Positions 15,788-22,731 of a stretch of 34,491 nt of DNA are shown piece by piece. The notes below the pieces were generated by a model, which saw only the letters and a program-made list of their open reading frames with translations, made no database searches and was not told the origin of the DNA. The DNA lies in assembly GCA_031365725.1 (NCBI GenBank), contig JANLYQ010000123.1:1-34491 (forward strand), given 5' to 3'. Made by a program: the position numbers and the translations under genes. Position 1 is the first letter of the stretch. Every line of letters begins with the position of its first letter. This DNA is from JANLYQ01 sp031365725 (GTDB lineage: Bacteria; Actinomycetota; Actinomycetes; JACCUZ01).

Positions 15788-16585
15788 GTGATCATCCTGC
15801 TCCCGCCGTCGGAGGCGAAAGCGTCCGGCGGCGCGGGCCCGCCGGTCGGCCGGCGCCCCGCCCTGCGCACGCCAGGTCTCGCGTCTGCCCGGCGAGACCT
15901 GATGGCCGCGCTGCGCAGTGCCGTCCGTGCCGACCCCGCTGGGCTTGCCGCGGGCCTGCGGCTGCCCGCGTCCACGGCGGCGGCCGCGCTGCGGGCTGAT
16001 GCGCGAGCGGCGAGTGCCCCCACGATGCCAGCGCTGGAGCGATACACCGGGGTGCTCTACCACGCGCTCGCCGTCGGGAGTCTGTCGACCGGTGCGCGGT
16101 CGCGCGCTGAGGAGCAGGTCGTGGTGCTCAGCGGGCTGTGGGGGGTCGTCCGGGGCGGCGACCTGCTGCCGGACTACCGGGTTCCGGCGTCGGGTTCGGT
16201 GCCCGGGTTCGGCACCGTGGCCGCGCACTGGCGCCCCCACCTGGCCCGCGCTCTGCCGCTGCTCGTGGGGGAGGAAGGCGTGCTCGACCTGCGGTCCACC
16301 GACTACCTGGCGCTGTGGCGGCCGAGTCCGCCGGTGGCCGATCAGGTGCTGACCGTGCGGGTTCTCGCCGAGGGTGCAGCGGGAGGTCGTCGTACGGCAG
16401 TGAGCTTCTATGCCAAGCACGTCAAGGGCCAGGTGGTGCGCCATGTCGTGTCGGCCCGCCAGGATGCTTCCGAACCGGAAACGGCCGTTCGTGAGGCAGC
16501 GGCGGCACTCGACCTCCGGGTCGAGTGGGCAGCCGCGCGAGTCGGAGGGGGCCGGGCGCTGGACCTGATCGGACGCTATCCGTGA
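15788..16585 (+). CDS. yaaA: YaaA family peroxide stress protein (UPF0246)
   Basis: A 265-residue member of the YaaA/DUF328 family. Seen: the N-terminal signature ILLPPSEAKASGG, YTGVLYHALAVGSL, LSGLWGVVRGGDLLPDYRV, and the C-terminal FYAKHVKGQVVRHVV. E. coli YaaA limits intracellular unincorporated iron during hydrogen peroxide stress and binds DNA through a helix-hairpin-helix-like fold; here the function is by family only. GTG 15788 begins right at the conserved LLPPSEAK motif and has a leaderless -10 box. The next gene starts 29 bases after its stop with its own -10 box. Confidence 0.85.
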   Translation: MIILLPPSEAKASGGAGPPVGRRPALRTPGLASARRDLMAALRSAVRADPAGLAAGLRLPASTAAAALRADARAASAPTMPALERYTGVLYHALAVGSLSTGARSRAEEQVVVLSGLWGVVRGGDLLPDYRVPASGSVPGFGTVAAHWRPHLARALPLLVGEEGVLDLRSTDYLALWRPSPPVADQVLTVRVLAEGAAGGRRTAVSFYAKHVKGQVVRHVVSARQDASEPETAVREAAAALDLRVEWAAARVGGGRALDLIGRYP

Positions 16586-16602
16586 GGCGGTCGCCCCGGT
16601 CG

Positions 16603-16608
16603 TACGCT
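16603..16608 (+). promoter_or_regulatory. Leaderless -10 box for the Tat lipoprotein gene
   Basis: TACGCT is followed by six bases and ATG 16615, a textbook leaderless arrangement. It excludes the upstream in-frame start at 16525 inside yaaA. Confidence 0.6.
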
Positions 16609-16614
16609 CGAGAA

Positions 16615-17694
16615 ATGGTGGATGACCGGAAGCACGAGCCGACCCGTGCACCCGTCGTCACGCCCGGGTACCCAGCCAGTCGGCGGGACCTGTTGCGACT
16701 GGGCGTGGGTGCGGCCGTTGCCGGCGGCGCCGCCTTGACGGGCTGCTCGGGCCCTCGGCCCGCGGCGAGTGCCACCGCGGCCGGCACGTCCCGTCGACCG
16801 GGCAGCACCCCGACGCCGACGGCTGCAACGGCGAGCGTCACCCCGCTCCCGCCACTGGTGCCCTGGCAGGCCGTCGCTGGGGAGGTCCACCCCGAGGTCA
16901 AGCGGCTGGCCACCCGGGTCCTGCAGACGATCGGCTCGTGGGAAGCCGCGCGCGGCGGGTCGGTGGCAGCGGCTGAGGCGCGGCTGCGTGCCCAGCACCT
17001 GACGACCGCACCGAACCTGCCGGGTGCGCTGGCGGCGGCTGCCCGGCCGCTTCTCGGTCCGCAGGACGCGGCGGTCACCGCGGTGGTCGACGCGCAGTCC
17101 GGCGGCATCGTGGCCACGTCGGCCAGCGTGCTCGTGGTGCTCGAGCAGCACCGGCGCCGGGCTGACGGTGGCATCGCCAGCAGCGGCAGCACGGTCGATG
17201 TGCGACTGGTCCGCGGCAGCGCCGGCTGGCGGGTGACCTCGCTGCGTCCTGCGCATCCTGGCCCGGCGGCGGCAGGCCCTCTGACTGCCGCGGCCACGAG
17301 GCTGCTGGCGAGTGCCCGGGTGCGGTTACCGGTAGCCGGTCGGGCCGACGTGGCTGCTGGCCTGGTGCACGACTCGGTCTGCCGGGCGCTGCTGTCGCTG
17401 TCGCGGAGCTATCTCCTCGACGTGAGCGTGGTGCGCTCGGGCCACCCGACGTACGTGTTCGGCACGACCCGACCGAGTGATCACCCGCAGGGCCGGGCCG
17501 TCGACCTCTGGGCGCTGGACGACAGACGGGTGGTCGAGCCGCAGCACCGCGCCTTCGTCGGGACCGCGATGCGGGCGGCCTTGGCGACCGGCGCCTACCA
17601 GGTCGGCGGCCCGGTCGACCTCGACAGCGGCGGGCTCGCCTACTTCAGCGACCAGACCCATCAGGACCATCTGCATCTCGGTTTCCGCACATGA
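16615..17694 (+). CDS. Tat-exported lipoprotein with M15-like (VanY-type) peptidase domain
   Basis: A 359-residue exported protein. The N-terminus carries a twin-arginine motif SRRDLLRLG (residues 22-30), a hydrophobic stretch and a lipobox LTGC (41-44), so it should be folded before export and anchored as a lipoprotein at Cys44. A Ser/Thr/Pro/Ala linker follows (to about 85). A helical and NTF2-like-looking middle (about 95-245) contains VRLVRGSAGWRVTSLRP. The C-terminus holds S288-D-H290 ... G-x-A-x-D297 (SDHPQGRAVD) and D-H352-L-H354 (HQDHLHLGF), the zinc-ligand pattern of M15-type D,D/L,D-carboxypeptidases and VanY relatives. A cell-wall peptidase role is likely but not proven. The stop overlaps the next gene by four bases. 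Confidence 0.78.
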   Translation: MVDDRKHEPTRAPVVTPGYPASRRDLLRLGVGAAVAGGAALTGCSGPRPAASATAAGTSRRPGSTPTPTAATASVTPLPPLVPWQAVAGEVHPEVKRLATRVLQTIGSWEAARGGSVAAAEARLRAQHLTTAPNLPGALAAAARPLLGPQDAAVTAVVDAQSGGIVATSASVLVVLEQHRRRADGGIASSGSTVDVRLVRGSAGWRVTSLRPAHPGPAAAGPLTAAATRLLASARVRLPVAGRADVAAGLVHDSVCRALLSLSRSYLLDVSVVRSGHPTYVFGTTRPSDHPQGRAVDLWALDDRRVVEPQHRAFVGTAMRAALATGAYQVGGPVDLDSGGLAYFSDQTHQDHLHLGFRT

Positions 17695-18698
17695 CCTCTG
17701 CCGACGCGCTGGCCGCGGCGGAGGTGGTGGCCGAGCGGGTGCTGGCTCCCGCCGCGACGGAGGTGGATCGCACCGGCAGCCTGCCGCCGGAGCACCTCGA
17801 CGCGTTGGCCAGGGACGGGCTCTACGGGATCGCCGCACCGGCTGAGCACGGCGGCGTCGACCGCGCGACCCGCTACCGGGTCATCGAGGCGCTGGCTGCT
17901 GGCTGTCTGAGCACGACGCTGGTGTGGATGCAGCACCACGGGGTGGTCAGCGCGGTGGCCGCGTCGCCACTGACAGGTCACGTCCTGGGCGACCTGTGCT
18001 CCGGTTCGCTCCGGGCAGGTGTGGCGATCGGGGGCATCCGGCCCGGTGTGGTGCCGTTGCGGGTCCGTCGCGTCGGCACTGACCTGGAACTCACCGGTAG
18101 CGTCCCCTGGCTGACCGGCTGGGGTCTGGTCGACCTCGTGCACATCGCGGCGCGCGACGAGGACGGGGGAGTCACCTGGGTGCTCGCCGATGCCGCGGAC
18201 CTGGCCGCTCGGTCGACCGCGGCGGCGGTCCCCCTCGACCTGACGGCCGTTGCCGCCAGCCGCACGGTCACTCTGCACCTTGACGCGCATCGGGTCCCGC
18301 CGTCCCGGGTCACAGCAATCACGACGTACGAGCGATGGCAGCAGGCTGACGTGTTCTCCTTGCGGGGCAACGGTTCCTTGCCGCTCGGTCTCGCGACCAG
18401 ATGTGCCCGGATCATGGCCGACCCAGCCGGGGTCGACTCAGCCGTCGAATCAGCTCGGGGGGCGCTGGACGCAGCTGATGCGCGGCCCGACCCGGATGCG
18501 CAGGCGTTGATGACGGCCCGGGCCGCCGCGTCGGAACTGGCGTTGCGCGCCGCCGCGTCTGCCGTCGTCGGCGACGGTGGACGCAGCGTGCTGGTCGGCT
18601 CGGTCGCCGAACGGTCGCTGCGCGAGGCCGGCCTGCTGCTGGTCTTCGCGACACGACCGGGCATCCGCAGCGTGCTGCAGGACCGGCTCCGGCCTTGA
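17691..18698 (+). CDS. Acyl-CoA dehydrogenase-like flavoprotein
   Basis: A 335-residue protein resembling acyl-CoA dehydrogenases: N-terminal helical domain (AERVLAPAATEVDRTGSLPPEHLDALARDGLYGIAAPAEHGG), a middle beta domain (GIRPGVVPLRVRRVGTDLELTGSVPWLTGWGLVDLVHIAA) and a C-terminal helical domain. It is shorter than the usual ~380 residues and its final helices are compressed (AASELALRAAASAVVGDGGRSVLVGS), so I cannot place the catalytic Glu of true dehydrogenases. It may be a divergent oxidoreductase using FAD. The ATG overlaps the TGA of the Tat lipoprotein gene (ATGA), indicating one operon, an odd pairing of an exported peptidase-like lipoprotein with a cytoplasmic flavoprotein. Confidence 0.75.
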   Translation: MTSADALAAAEVVAERVLAPAATEVDRTGSLPPEHLDALARDGLYGIAAPAEHGGVDRATRYRVIEALAAGCLSTTLVWMQHHGVVSAVAASPLTGHVLGDLCSGSLRAGVAIGGIRPGVVPLRVRRVGTDLELTGSVPWLTGWGLVDLVHIAARDEDGGVTWVLADAADLAARSTAAAVPLDLTAVAASRTVTLHLDAHRVPPSRVTAITTYERWQQADVFSLRGNGSLPLGLATRCARIMADPAGVDSAVESARGALDAADARPDPDAQALMTARAAASELALRAAASAVVGDGGRSVLVGSVAERSLREAGLLLVFATRPGIRSVLQDRLRP

Positions 18699-18708
18699 CG
18701 CCGCTGAG

Positions 18709-19698
18709 TCACCAGCGGTCGTGCACGTGCTCTCGGACGTCCTCGTCATAGATGCGGGCGAGCTCGGCCAGCGTTGCGTCGTCCAGTGGCGCGAGGTCGG
18801 CGGCCGCAGCGTTGCCCCGGGCCTGGTCGGCGTTGCGCGCGCCCGGGATCACCGTCGACACGCCTGGCTGGTCGATGATCCAGCGCAACGCCAGCTGTGC
18901 AGTCGTAGCCCCGGTGGGCGTCAGCGCTGCAACTCGCCGCGCGGCCCGCACCCCGACGTCGAAGGGCACGCCGCTGAACGTCTCGCCGACGTCGAAGGCC
19001 TCGCCGCCGCGGTTGTAGGTGCGGTGGTCGTCAGCCGCGAAGGTCGTGGTCTCGTCGTAGCGACCGGAGAGCAGGCCGGAGGCCAGCGGTACTCGGGCGA
19101 TGATGCCGACCCCTGCTGCCTGAGCGGCGGGTAGCACCTGCTCCAACGGCTTGCGCCGGAAGGCATTCAGGATGATCTGTACCGACGCGACGTTCGGCCG
19201 TGCAAGTGCAGTGAGGGCCTCGGCGACCGTTTCGACGGAGACGCCGTAGGCCGCGATCACGCCGTCGTCGACCAAGGTGTCGAGGGCGTCGAAGACCCGG
19301 TCGTCGGCAAAGACCGGCGTCGGGGGGCAGTGCAGCTGGACGAGGTCGATGGTGTCGACCCCGAGGTTGTGGCGCGAGCGGTCCAGCCACCCGCCGAAGG
19401 CCGCCATCGTGAAGGACCCCGGGACGTGCGGGTCGGCGCGCCGGCCCATCTTGGTGGCAACCATGATGCGGTCCCCCCTGGTGCCCCGGTCGCGCAGCAC
19501 CCGGCCGATGAGAGCCTCGCTGCGGCCATCGCCGTAGACGTCGGCGGTGTCCAGGAACGTCACCCCACCGTCCAGCGCGGCGTGCAGCACCGACATCGCG
19601 TCGGACTCGCTGACCTCGCCCCAGTCGGCGCCCAGCTGCCAGCAGCCGAGGCCGACGACCGAGACAGGGTTGGTTGGCCCGAGGGTGCGCTCTTCCAT
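18709..19698 (-). CDS. Aldo/keto reductase
   Basis: A 329-residue NADP(H)-dependent reductase. Catalytic tetrad: Asp50 (TFLDTADVYG), Tyr55, Lys83 (VATKMGR) and His123 (VQLHCPP). Other family features: GLGCWQLGADWG at the N-terminus, RVPLASGLLSGRYDE, LRWIIDQPGVSTVIPGARNADQARGNAAA near the cofactor-binding end. It resembles general stress protein 69/YccK-like reductases and is not close to the other aldo/keto reductase in this window. ATG 19698 is supported by TAGGGT six bases upstream. It converges on the acyl-CoA-dehydrogenase-like gene with only ten bases between stops. Substrate unknown. Confidence 0.88.
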   Translation of the reverse strand: MEERTLGPTNPVSVVGLGCWQLGADWGEVSESDAMSVLHAALDGGVTFLDTADVYGDGRSEALIGRVLRDRGTRGDRIMVATKMGRRADPHVPGSFTMAAFGGWLDRSRHNLGVDTIDLVQLHCPPTPVFADDRVFDALDTLVDDGVIAAYGVSVETVAEALTALARPNVASVQIILNAFRRKPLEQVLPAAQAAGVGIIARVPLASGLLSGRYDETTTFAADDHRTYNRGGEAFDVGETFSGVPFDVGVRAARRVAALTPTGATTAQLALRWIIDQPGVSTVIPGARNADQARGNAAAADLAPLDDATLAELARIYDEDVREHVHDRW

Positions 19699-19704
19699 GC
19701 CACC

Positions 19705-19710
19705 ACCCTA
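19705..19710 (-). promoter_or_regulatory. Leaderless -10 box for the second aldo/keto reductase
   Basis: On the minus strand TAGGGT, then six bases, then ATG 19698. Confidence 0.6.
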
Positions 19711-19746
19711 GGAAGCGGCCCGGACAGAACCTGAGCCGGTACGCCG

Positions 19747-19782
19747 TCATCCACAGCCGTCGACACCCCCGAGTTGTCCACA
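19747..19782 (+). promoter_or_regulatory. Pair of DnaA-box-like sites
   Basis: TCATCCACA (19747-19755) and TTGTCCACA (19774-19782) lie in the same orientation 27 bases apart in the divergent region between the aldo/keto reductase and DUF4192 genes. TTGTCCACA is the preferred DnaA box of GC-rich actinomycetes. Binding is untested. Confidence 0.4.
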
Positions 19783-19820
19783 GATCGCTTCGGGCCGTCC
19801 TGACGCCACCGCTGCGGCAG

Positions 19821-19826
19821 CACGCT
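19821..19826 (+). promoter_or_regulatory. Candidate leaderless -10 box for the DUF4192 gene
   Basis: CACGCT is followed by six bases and ATG 19833; a one-base variant of TANNNT. Confidence 0.4.
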
Positions 19827-19832
19827 CGAGGC

Positions 19833-21098
19833 ATGGACAACGACCCGCGTGACCACGACCTGCACGACCACGACGACCTCCGGCGTCGCGAGTCGCCCGC
19901 CCTCGGCGAGACACCCACGGTGGTGCGCATCGACGGCCCCGCCGACGTCCTGGGGTTGCTGCCCTACCGGTTGGGCTTCCACCCCAGCGAGAGCCTGGTC
20001 GTGATGTGCCTGGACGGCCCCCGCAAGCGGGACCGTCTGGTCATGCGGGTCGACCTCGAGCCGTCCCGGGTTGACCGTGCGGTGGCGCAGGAGATCGCTG
20101 CCCGCGTTGCCGCGCTCGGGGCGTCGGCCGTGGTGGCCGTGGTCTACACCGCGGAACGCACGGCGCCCCGGAGCGGGACCCGCTCGAGCCGAGGACGGCC
20201 CGCTCGGGCCGCTCTCACGCGAGCCCTCACGGTCGCGCTGGATCGGGCCGGCATCGAGGTCCTCGAGGCACTGCACGTGCGCGACGGGCGGTGGTGGTCC
20301 TACCTCTGCTCCGACCCTCGTTGCTGCCCACCGGAGGGGACCCCGCTGCCGAGCGAGCCCTCGCCGGCGGTCCTGGCTTTCGCCGCCGAGCTGGTCGGCC
20401 AGGGTGAGACCGTTCTGGTCGATCGGGAGGCGCTGCGCGCGTCGGTCCGGCCGCCCTCGGACCCGGAATGGACGCAGCGCTGCGGGGCCGCGGCGGCGGA
20501 GGCTCACGAGGTGCTGACCGAGGCGCTGGTCGCAGGGGGACCGTCGATGGTGCGGTGCTTCGTCCTCGCCCGGCTCGCCGACCTCCGCCGCGCCTGGGCA
20601 GAGAGCGGCGTCGTGGCCGTCCCGGCCGCTGCCGTCGTGGTGCTCGGCCTGCACGACGTGCTGACCCGGGACGTGGTGATCACTGCCTTGTTCGACGAGA
20701 GCCGTGCTCGTGCCCGCCCGACCGCCGATCCCGCCGGTCCAGCCGATCCCGCCGCTGGCCCGCGTGACTGGGTGGCCCCCGCGAACTCTCCGGGACCGGC
20801 AGACCCTGCTGACTCGGCGGCAGCAGCCGGGCAGTCGCTCGGTCTGTTGTCGGCTCTGGCGCGGTGCGCGGACGATCGCGACGCCGCCCCGATCTGCAGC
20901 GTGCTGTCCTGGGTCGCCTACGCGTCGGGCAACGGCGCACTCGCAACGGTGGCGGTCGAACGCGCGCTCGCTGCCGACCCGACCTACAGCCTTGCGTTGC
21001 TGCTCGTCGAGGGCATCGACCGGATGGTGCCCCCGGCCGACCTGCGTCGGGTCAGTGCTCTGGTCCGCTCCGACCTCAGCACGATCGACGATGCGTGA
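19833..21098 (+). CDS. DUF4192 family protein
   Basis: A 421-residue soluble actinobacterial protein of the DUF4192 family. After a hydrophilic His/Asp-rich N-terminus (DPRDHDLHDHDD) comes the family core: IDGPADVLGLLPYRLGFHPSESLVVMCLDG, VVAVVYTAER, then VRDGRWWSYLCSDPRCCPPEGTPLP, where the paired cysteines are conserved in the family. A long Pro/Ala linker (about residues 290-330) separates it from a C-terminal helical part, LLSALARCADDRDAAPICSVLSWVAYASGNGALATVAVERALAADPTYSLALLL, which resembles a TPR-like helix pair. The function is not established. ATG 19833 is preferred over an upstream in-frame start at 19674 that would lie inside the divergent gene. Confidence 0.83.
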   Translation: MDNDPRDHDLHDHDDLRRRESPALGETPTVVRIDGPADVLGLLPYRLGFHPSESLVVMCLDGPRKRDRLVMRVDLEPSRVDRAVAQEIAARVAALGASAVVAVVYTAERTAPRSGTRSSRGRPARAALTRALTVALDRAGIEVLEALHVRDGRWWSYLCSDPRCCPPEGTPLPSEPSPAVLAFAAELVGQGETVLVDREALRASVRPPSDPEWTQRCGAAAAEAHEVLTEALVAGGPSMVRCFVLARLADLRRAWAESGVVAVPAAAVVVLGLHDVLTRDVVITALFDESRARARPTADPAGPADPAAGPRDWVAPANSPGPADPADSAAAAGQSLGLLSALARCADDRDAAPICSVLSWVAYASGNGALATVAVERALAADPTYSLALLLVEGIDRMVPPADLRRVSALVRSDLSTIDDA

Positions 21099-21144
21099 CG
21101 CCGGGTGACGCTTGACCGGGCGCGGCGCGGGACACAACCAGGGC

Positions 21145-21828
21145 ATGACCCCACGCCTCGTGGCCCCGCGGTGGCTCGCGATGCTGGGCCCGGCCAGGAC
21201 CCCGCACCACGAGGAGTCAGACGAGGTCCGTCGCCGCCGCCGTCAGGTCGTAGCGGTGACCTGCCTGGTCGGGGCCGCGCTGTTGGGGATGACGCTACAG
21301 ACGCCCGTCGGATCCGCGCGGTTCTACCCCCTCGCGCTGGGACTCGCCGTGGCCTGGAGCGTGGGCGCGCTGGTGTCCGGCCCGCTGCACCTGGGACGGC
21401 TCGACGGACGACGGCACATTCTCGCACCGGCTCTGCTCGGCGTGACCTCGTTCGGTTCCTTCGCTGTCGCCGCCGTGCTGCTCCGCCGCATCCCAGTGCT
21501 GCATGACCTCGTGGCGGCCGTCATCGGCCGGGCGGACACCGGGTCGGTGGGGCTGGTGCTGGTGATCGCCTTGGTCAACGGCCTTGCCGAGGAGCTCTTC
21601 TTCCGGGGAGCGCTCTACAGCGCGTTCGCCCAGCACCGGCCGGCGCTGTGGTCCACCGTCGCCTACGTCGCCGTGACGGCAGCCGCCGGCAACGCCGTCC
21701 TGGTGGCTGCCGCAGCAGTCATGGGCTCGCTGTTCGCCGCGGAACGTCGAGCCACCCGGGGCGTGCTCGCCCCGGCCACGACTCACCTGATCTGGTCCAC
21801 CTTGATGATCTTCCTGCTGCCCAGATGA
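21145..21828 (+). CDS. CPBP (Abi/CAAX) family intramembrane glutamic protease-like protein
   Basis: A 227-residue membrane protein with about six helices. The CPBP motif 1 EExxxR is clear (GLAEELFFRGAL, Glu149-Glu150...Arg154), as is the last motif THLIWS near the C-terminus. The FxxxH second motif expected between them is not visible; the equivalent region reads VAYVAVTAAAGNAVLVAAAAVMG. Proteolytic activity is therefore uncertain. Bacterial members act in bacteriocin immunity or membrane protein processing; no partner is adjacent. ATG 21145 is chosen; a TTG at 21112 would add eleven residues. It begins 46 bases after the DUF4192 stop on the same strand and may share its transcript. Confidence 0.8.
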   Translation: MTPRLVAPRWLAMLGPARTPHHEESDEVRRRRRQVVAVTCLVGAALLGMTLQTPVGSARFYPLALGLAVAWSVGALVSGPLHLGRLDGRRHILAPALLGVTSFGSFAVAAVLLRRIPVLHDLVAAVIGRADTGSVGLVLVIALVNGLAEELFFRGALYSAFAQHRPALWSTVAYVAVTAAAGNAVLVAAAAVMGSLFAAERRATRGVLAPATTHLIWSTLMIFLLPR

Positions 21829-21844
21829 CCTTTCGGTCGCCTCG

Positions 21845-21858
21845 GTGACCAGGGTCAC
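21845..21858. promoter_or_regulatory. Perfect dyad upstream of the AzoR-like gene
   Basis: GTGACC and GGTCAC are perfect six-base inverted arms separated by AG. It is either an operator half of the azoR control region or a short hairpin after the CPBP gene. Confidence 0.45.
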
Positions 21859-21891
21859 ACGGCTGAGGAGCGTGGACCTGATCAGATGCGG

Positions 21892-21920
21892 GAACAAATA
21901 TTGAACACGCAACATTGTTC
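21892..21920. promoter_or_regulatory. AT-rich inverted repeat, probable operator of the AzoR-like gene
   Basis: GAACAAATATTG and CAACATTGTTC are inverted arms around AACACG; allowing one extra A in the left arm, ten of eleven positions pair. It is the most AT-rich patch in this part of the window and sits about 50 bases before the azoR ribosome site, where a promoter should be. Confidence 0.55.
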
Positions 21921-21972
21921 GTGCTGCCACCTCCTTCCCAGTGGCCCCGCCCTGCGCCTGTAGGAGTCTTCG

Positions 21973-22674
21973 ATGCCCCAGCTCTTCCGTCTCGACGCCA
22001 GCCTCTTCCCGGACAACTCGACCTCCCGTGGCCTGGCCGACAGCTTCGAGCGCGTCTGGTCCCTCGAGCACCCGGACGGCGTCGTCATCCGCCGCGACCT
22101 GGGCACCGCACCGGTTCCCCCGATCGACGCCGCCGCCGTCAGCGCAGGCTTCGTCCCGGCCGAGGACCGCAGTGCCGAGCAGGTCGCCGCCGCCGAGCTG
22201 GCCGACCAGCTGGTCGACGAGCTGGTCAGTTCCGACGCATTCCTGCTGGCCGTGCCGCTCTACAACTGGACAACTCCGGCCAGCGTGCAGTCGTGGATCG
22301 ACCGGATCCTCACCGCGGCCCCGCTCAAGGCCGGTGGCCCGGAGCCGCTCGCGGGGCGGCCTGCGGTCGTGGTGCACAGCCGCGGTGGCGGCTACGCGCC
22401 CGGCACCCCCAAGGAGGGCTGGGACCACGCCGAGCCCTACCTCCGCCGCGTGCTCTCCGACGTCTGGAAGCTCGACGTCACCATCCTGACGGCTGAGCTG
22501 ACGCTCGCGGGCAGCAACCCGGCCATGTCCCACCTCCAGGACGTGGCGGCCGCCTCACTCTCGGGCGCACGGCGCGACGCCGAGGACCACGCGCGCCGGG
22601 TCGCCGAGCTGGTCGCCATGGGCGCACCGGCCGTCGACCTCGGTGCTGGCGAGGTGCAGACCGCCTCCGCCTGA
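21973..22674 (+). CDS. FMN-dependent NADH:quinone oxidoreductase / azoreductase-like
   Basis: A 233-residue flavodoxin-fold protein of the AzoR/NADPH quinone reductase group. Seen: LFRLDASLFPDNSTSRGLADSF (FMN phosphate loop), FLLAVPLYNWTTPASVQSWIDRI (flavin-binding PLYNW, near residue 95) and VVVHSRGGGYAPGTPKEGWDHAEPYLRRVLSDVW, all typical of AzoR. These enzymes reduce quinones and azo compounds by two electrons and protect against quinone stress. ATG 21973 follows a TAGGAG ribosome site. The leader carries two dyads, suggesting ligand-responsive repression by a regulator not encoded next to it. Residues after 200 (DAEDHARRVAELV) extend the family's usual C-terminus a little. Confidence 0.88.
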   Translation: MPQLFRLDASLFPDNSTSRGLADSFERVWSLEHPDGVVIRRDLGTAPVPPIDAAAVSAGFVPAEDRSAEQVAAAELADQLVDELVSSDAFLLAVPLYNWTTPASVQSWIDRILTAAPLKAGGPEPLAGRPAVVVHSRGGGYAPGTPKEGWDHAEPYLRRVLSDVWKLDVTILTAELTLAGSNPAMSHLQDVAAASLSGARRDAEDHARRVAELVAMGAPAVDLGAGEVQTASA

Positions 22675-22682
22675 CCCGAACA

Positions 22683-22716
22683 GGCCCGGACGGCCCGGAC
22701 GGCCCGGACGGCCCGG
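22683..22716. repeat. 9-bp tandem repeat in front of the GcvT-family gene
   Basis: Three perfect copies of GGCCCGGAC and a partial fourth run directly into the -10 box TAGGCT, filling the -35 region. Confidence 0.85.
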
Positions 22717-22717
22717 T

Positions 22718-22723
22718 TAGGCT
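22718..22723 (+). promoter_or_regulatory. Candidate leaderless -10 box
   Basis: TAGGCT ends eight bases before ATG 22732; no ribosome site precedes the start. Confidence 0.5.
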
Positions 22724-22731
22724 CCTGAGCC

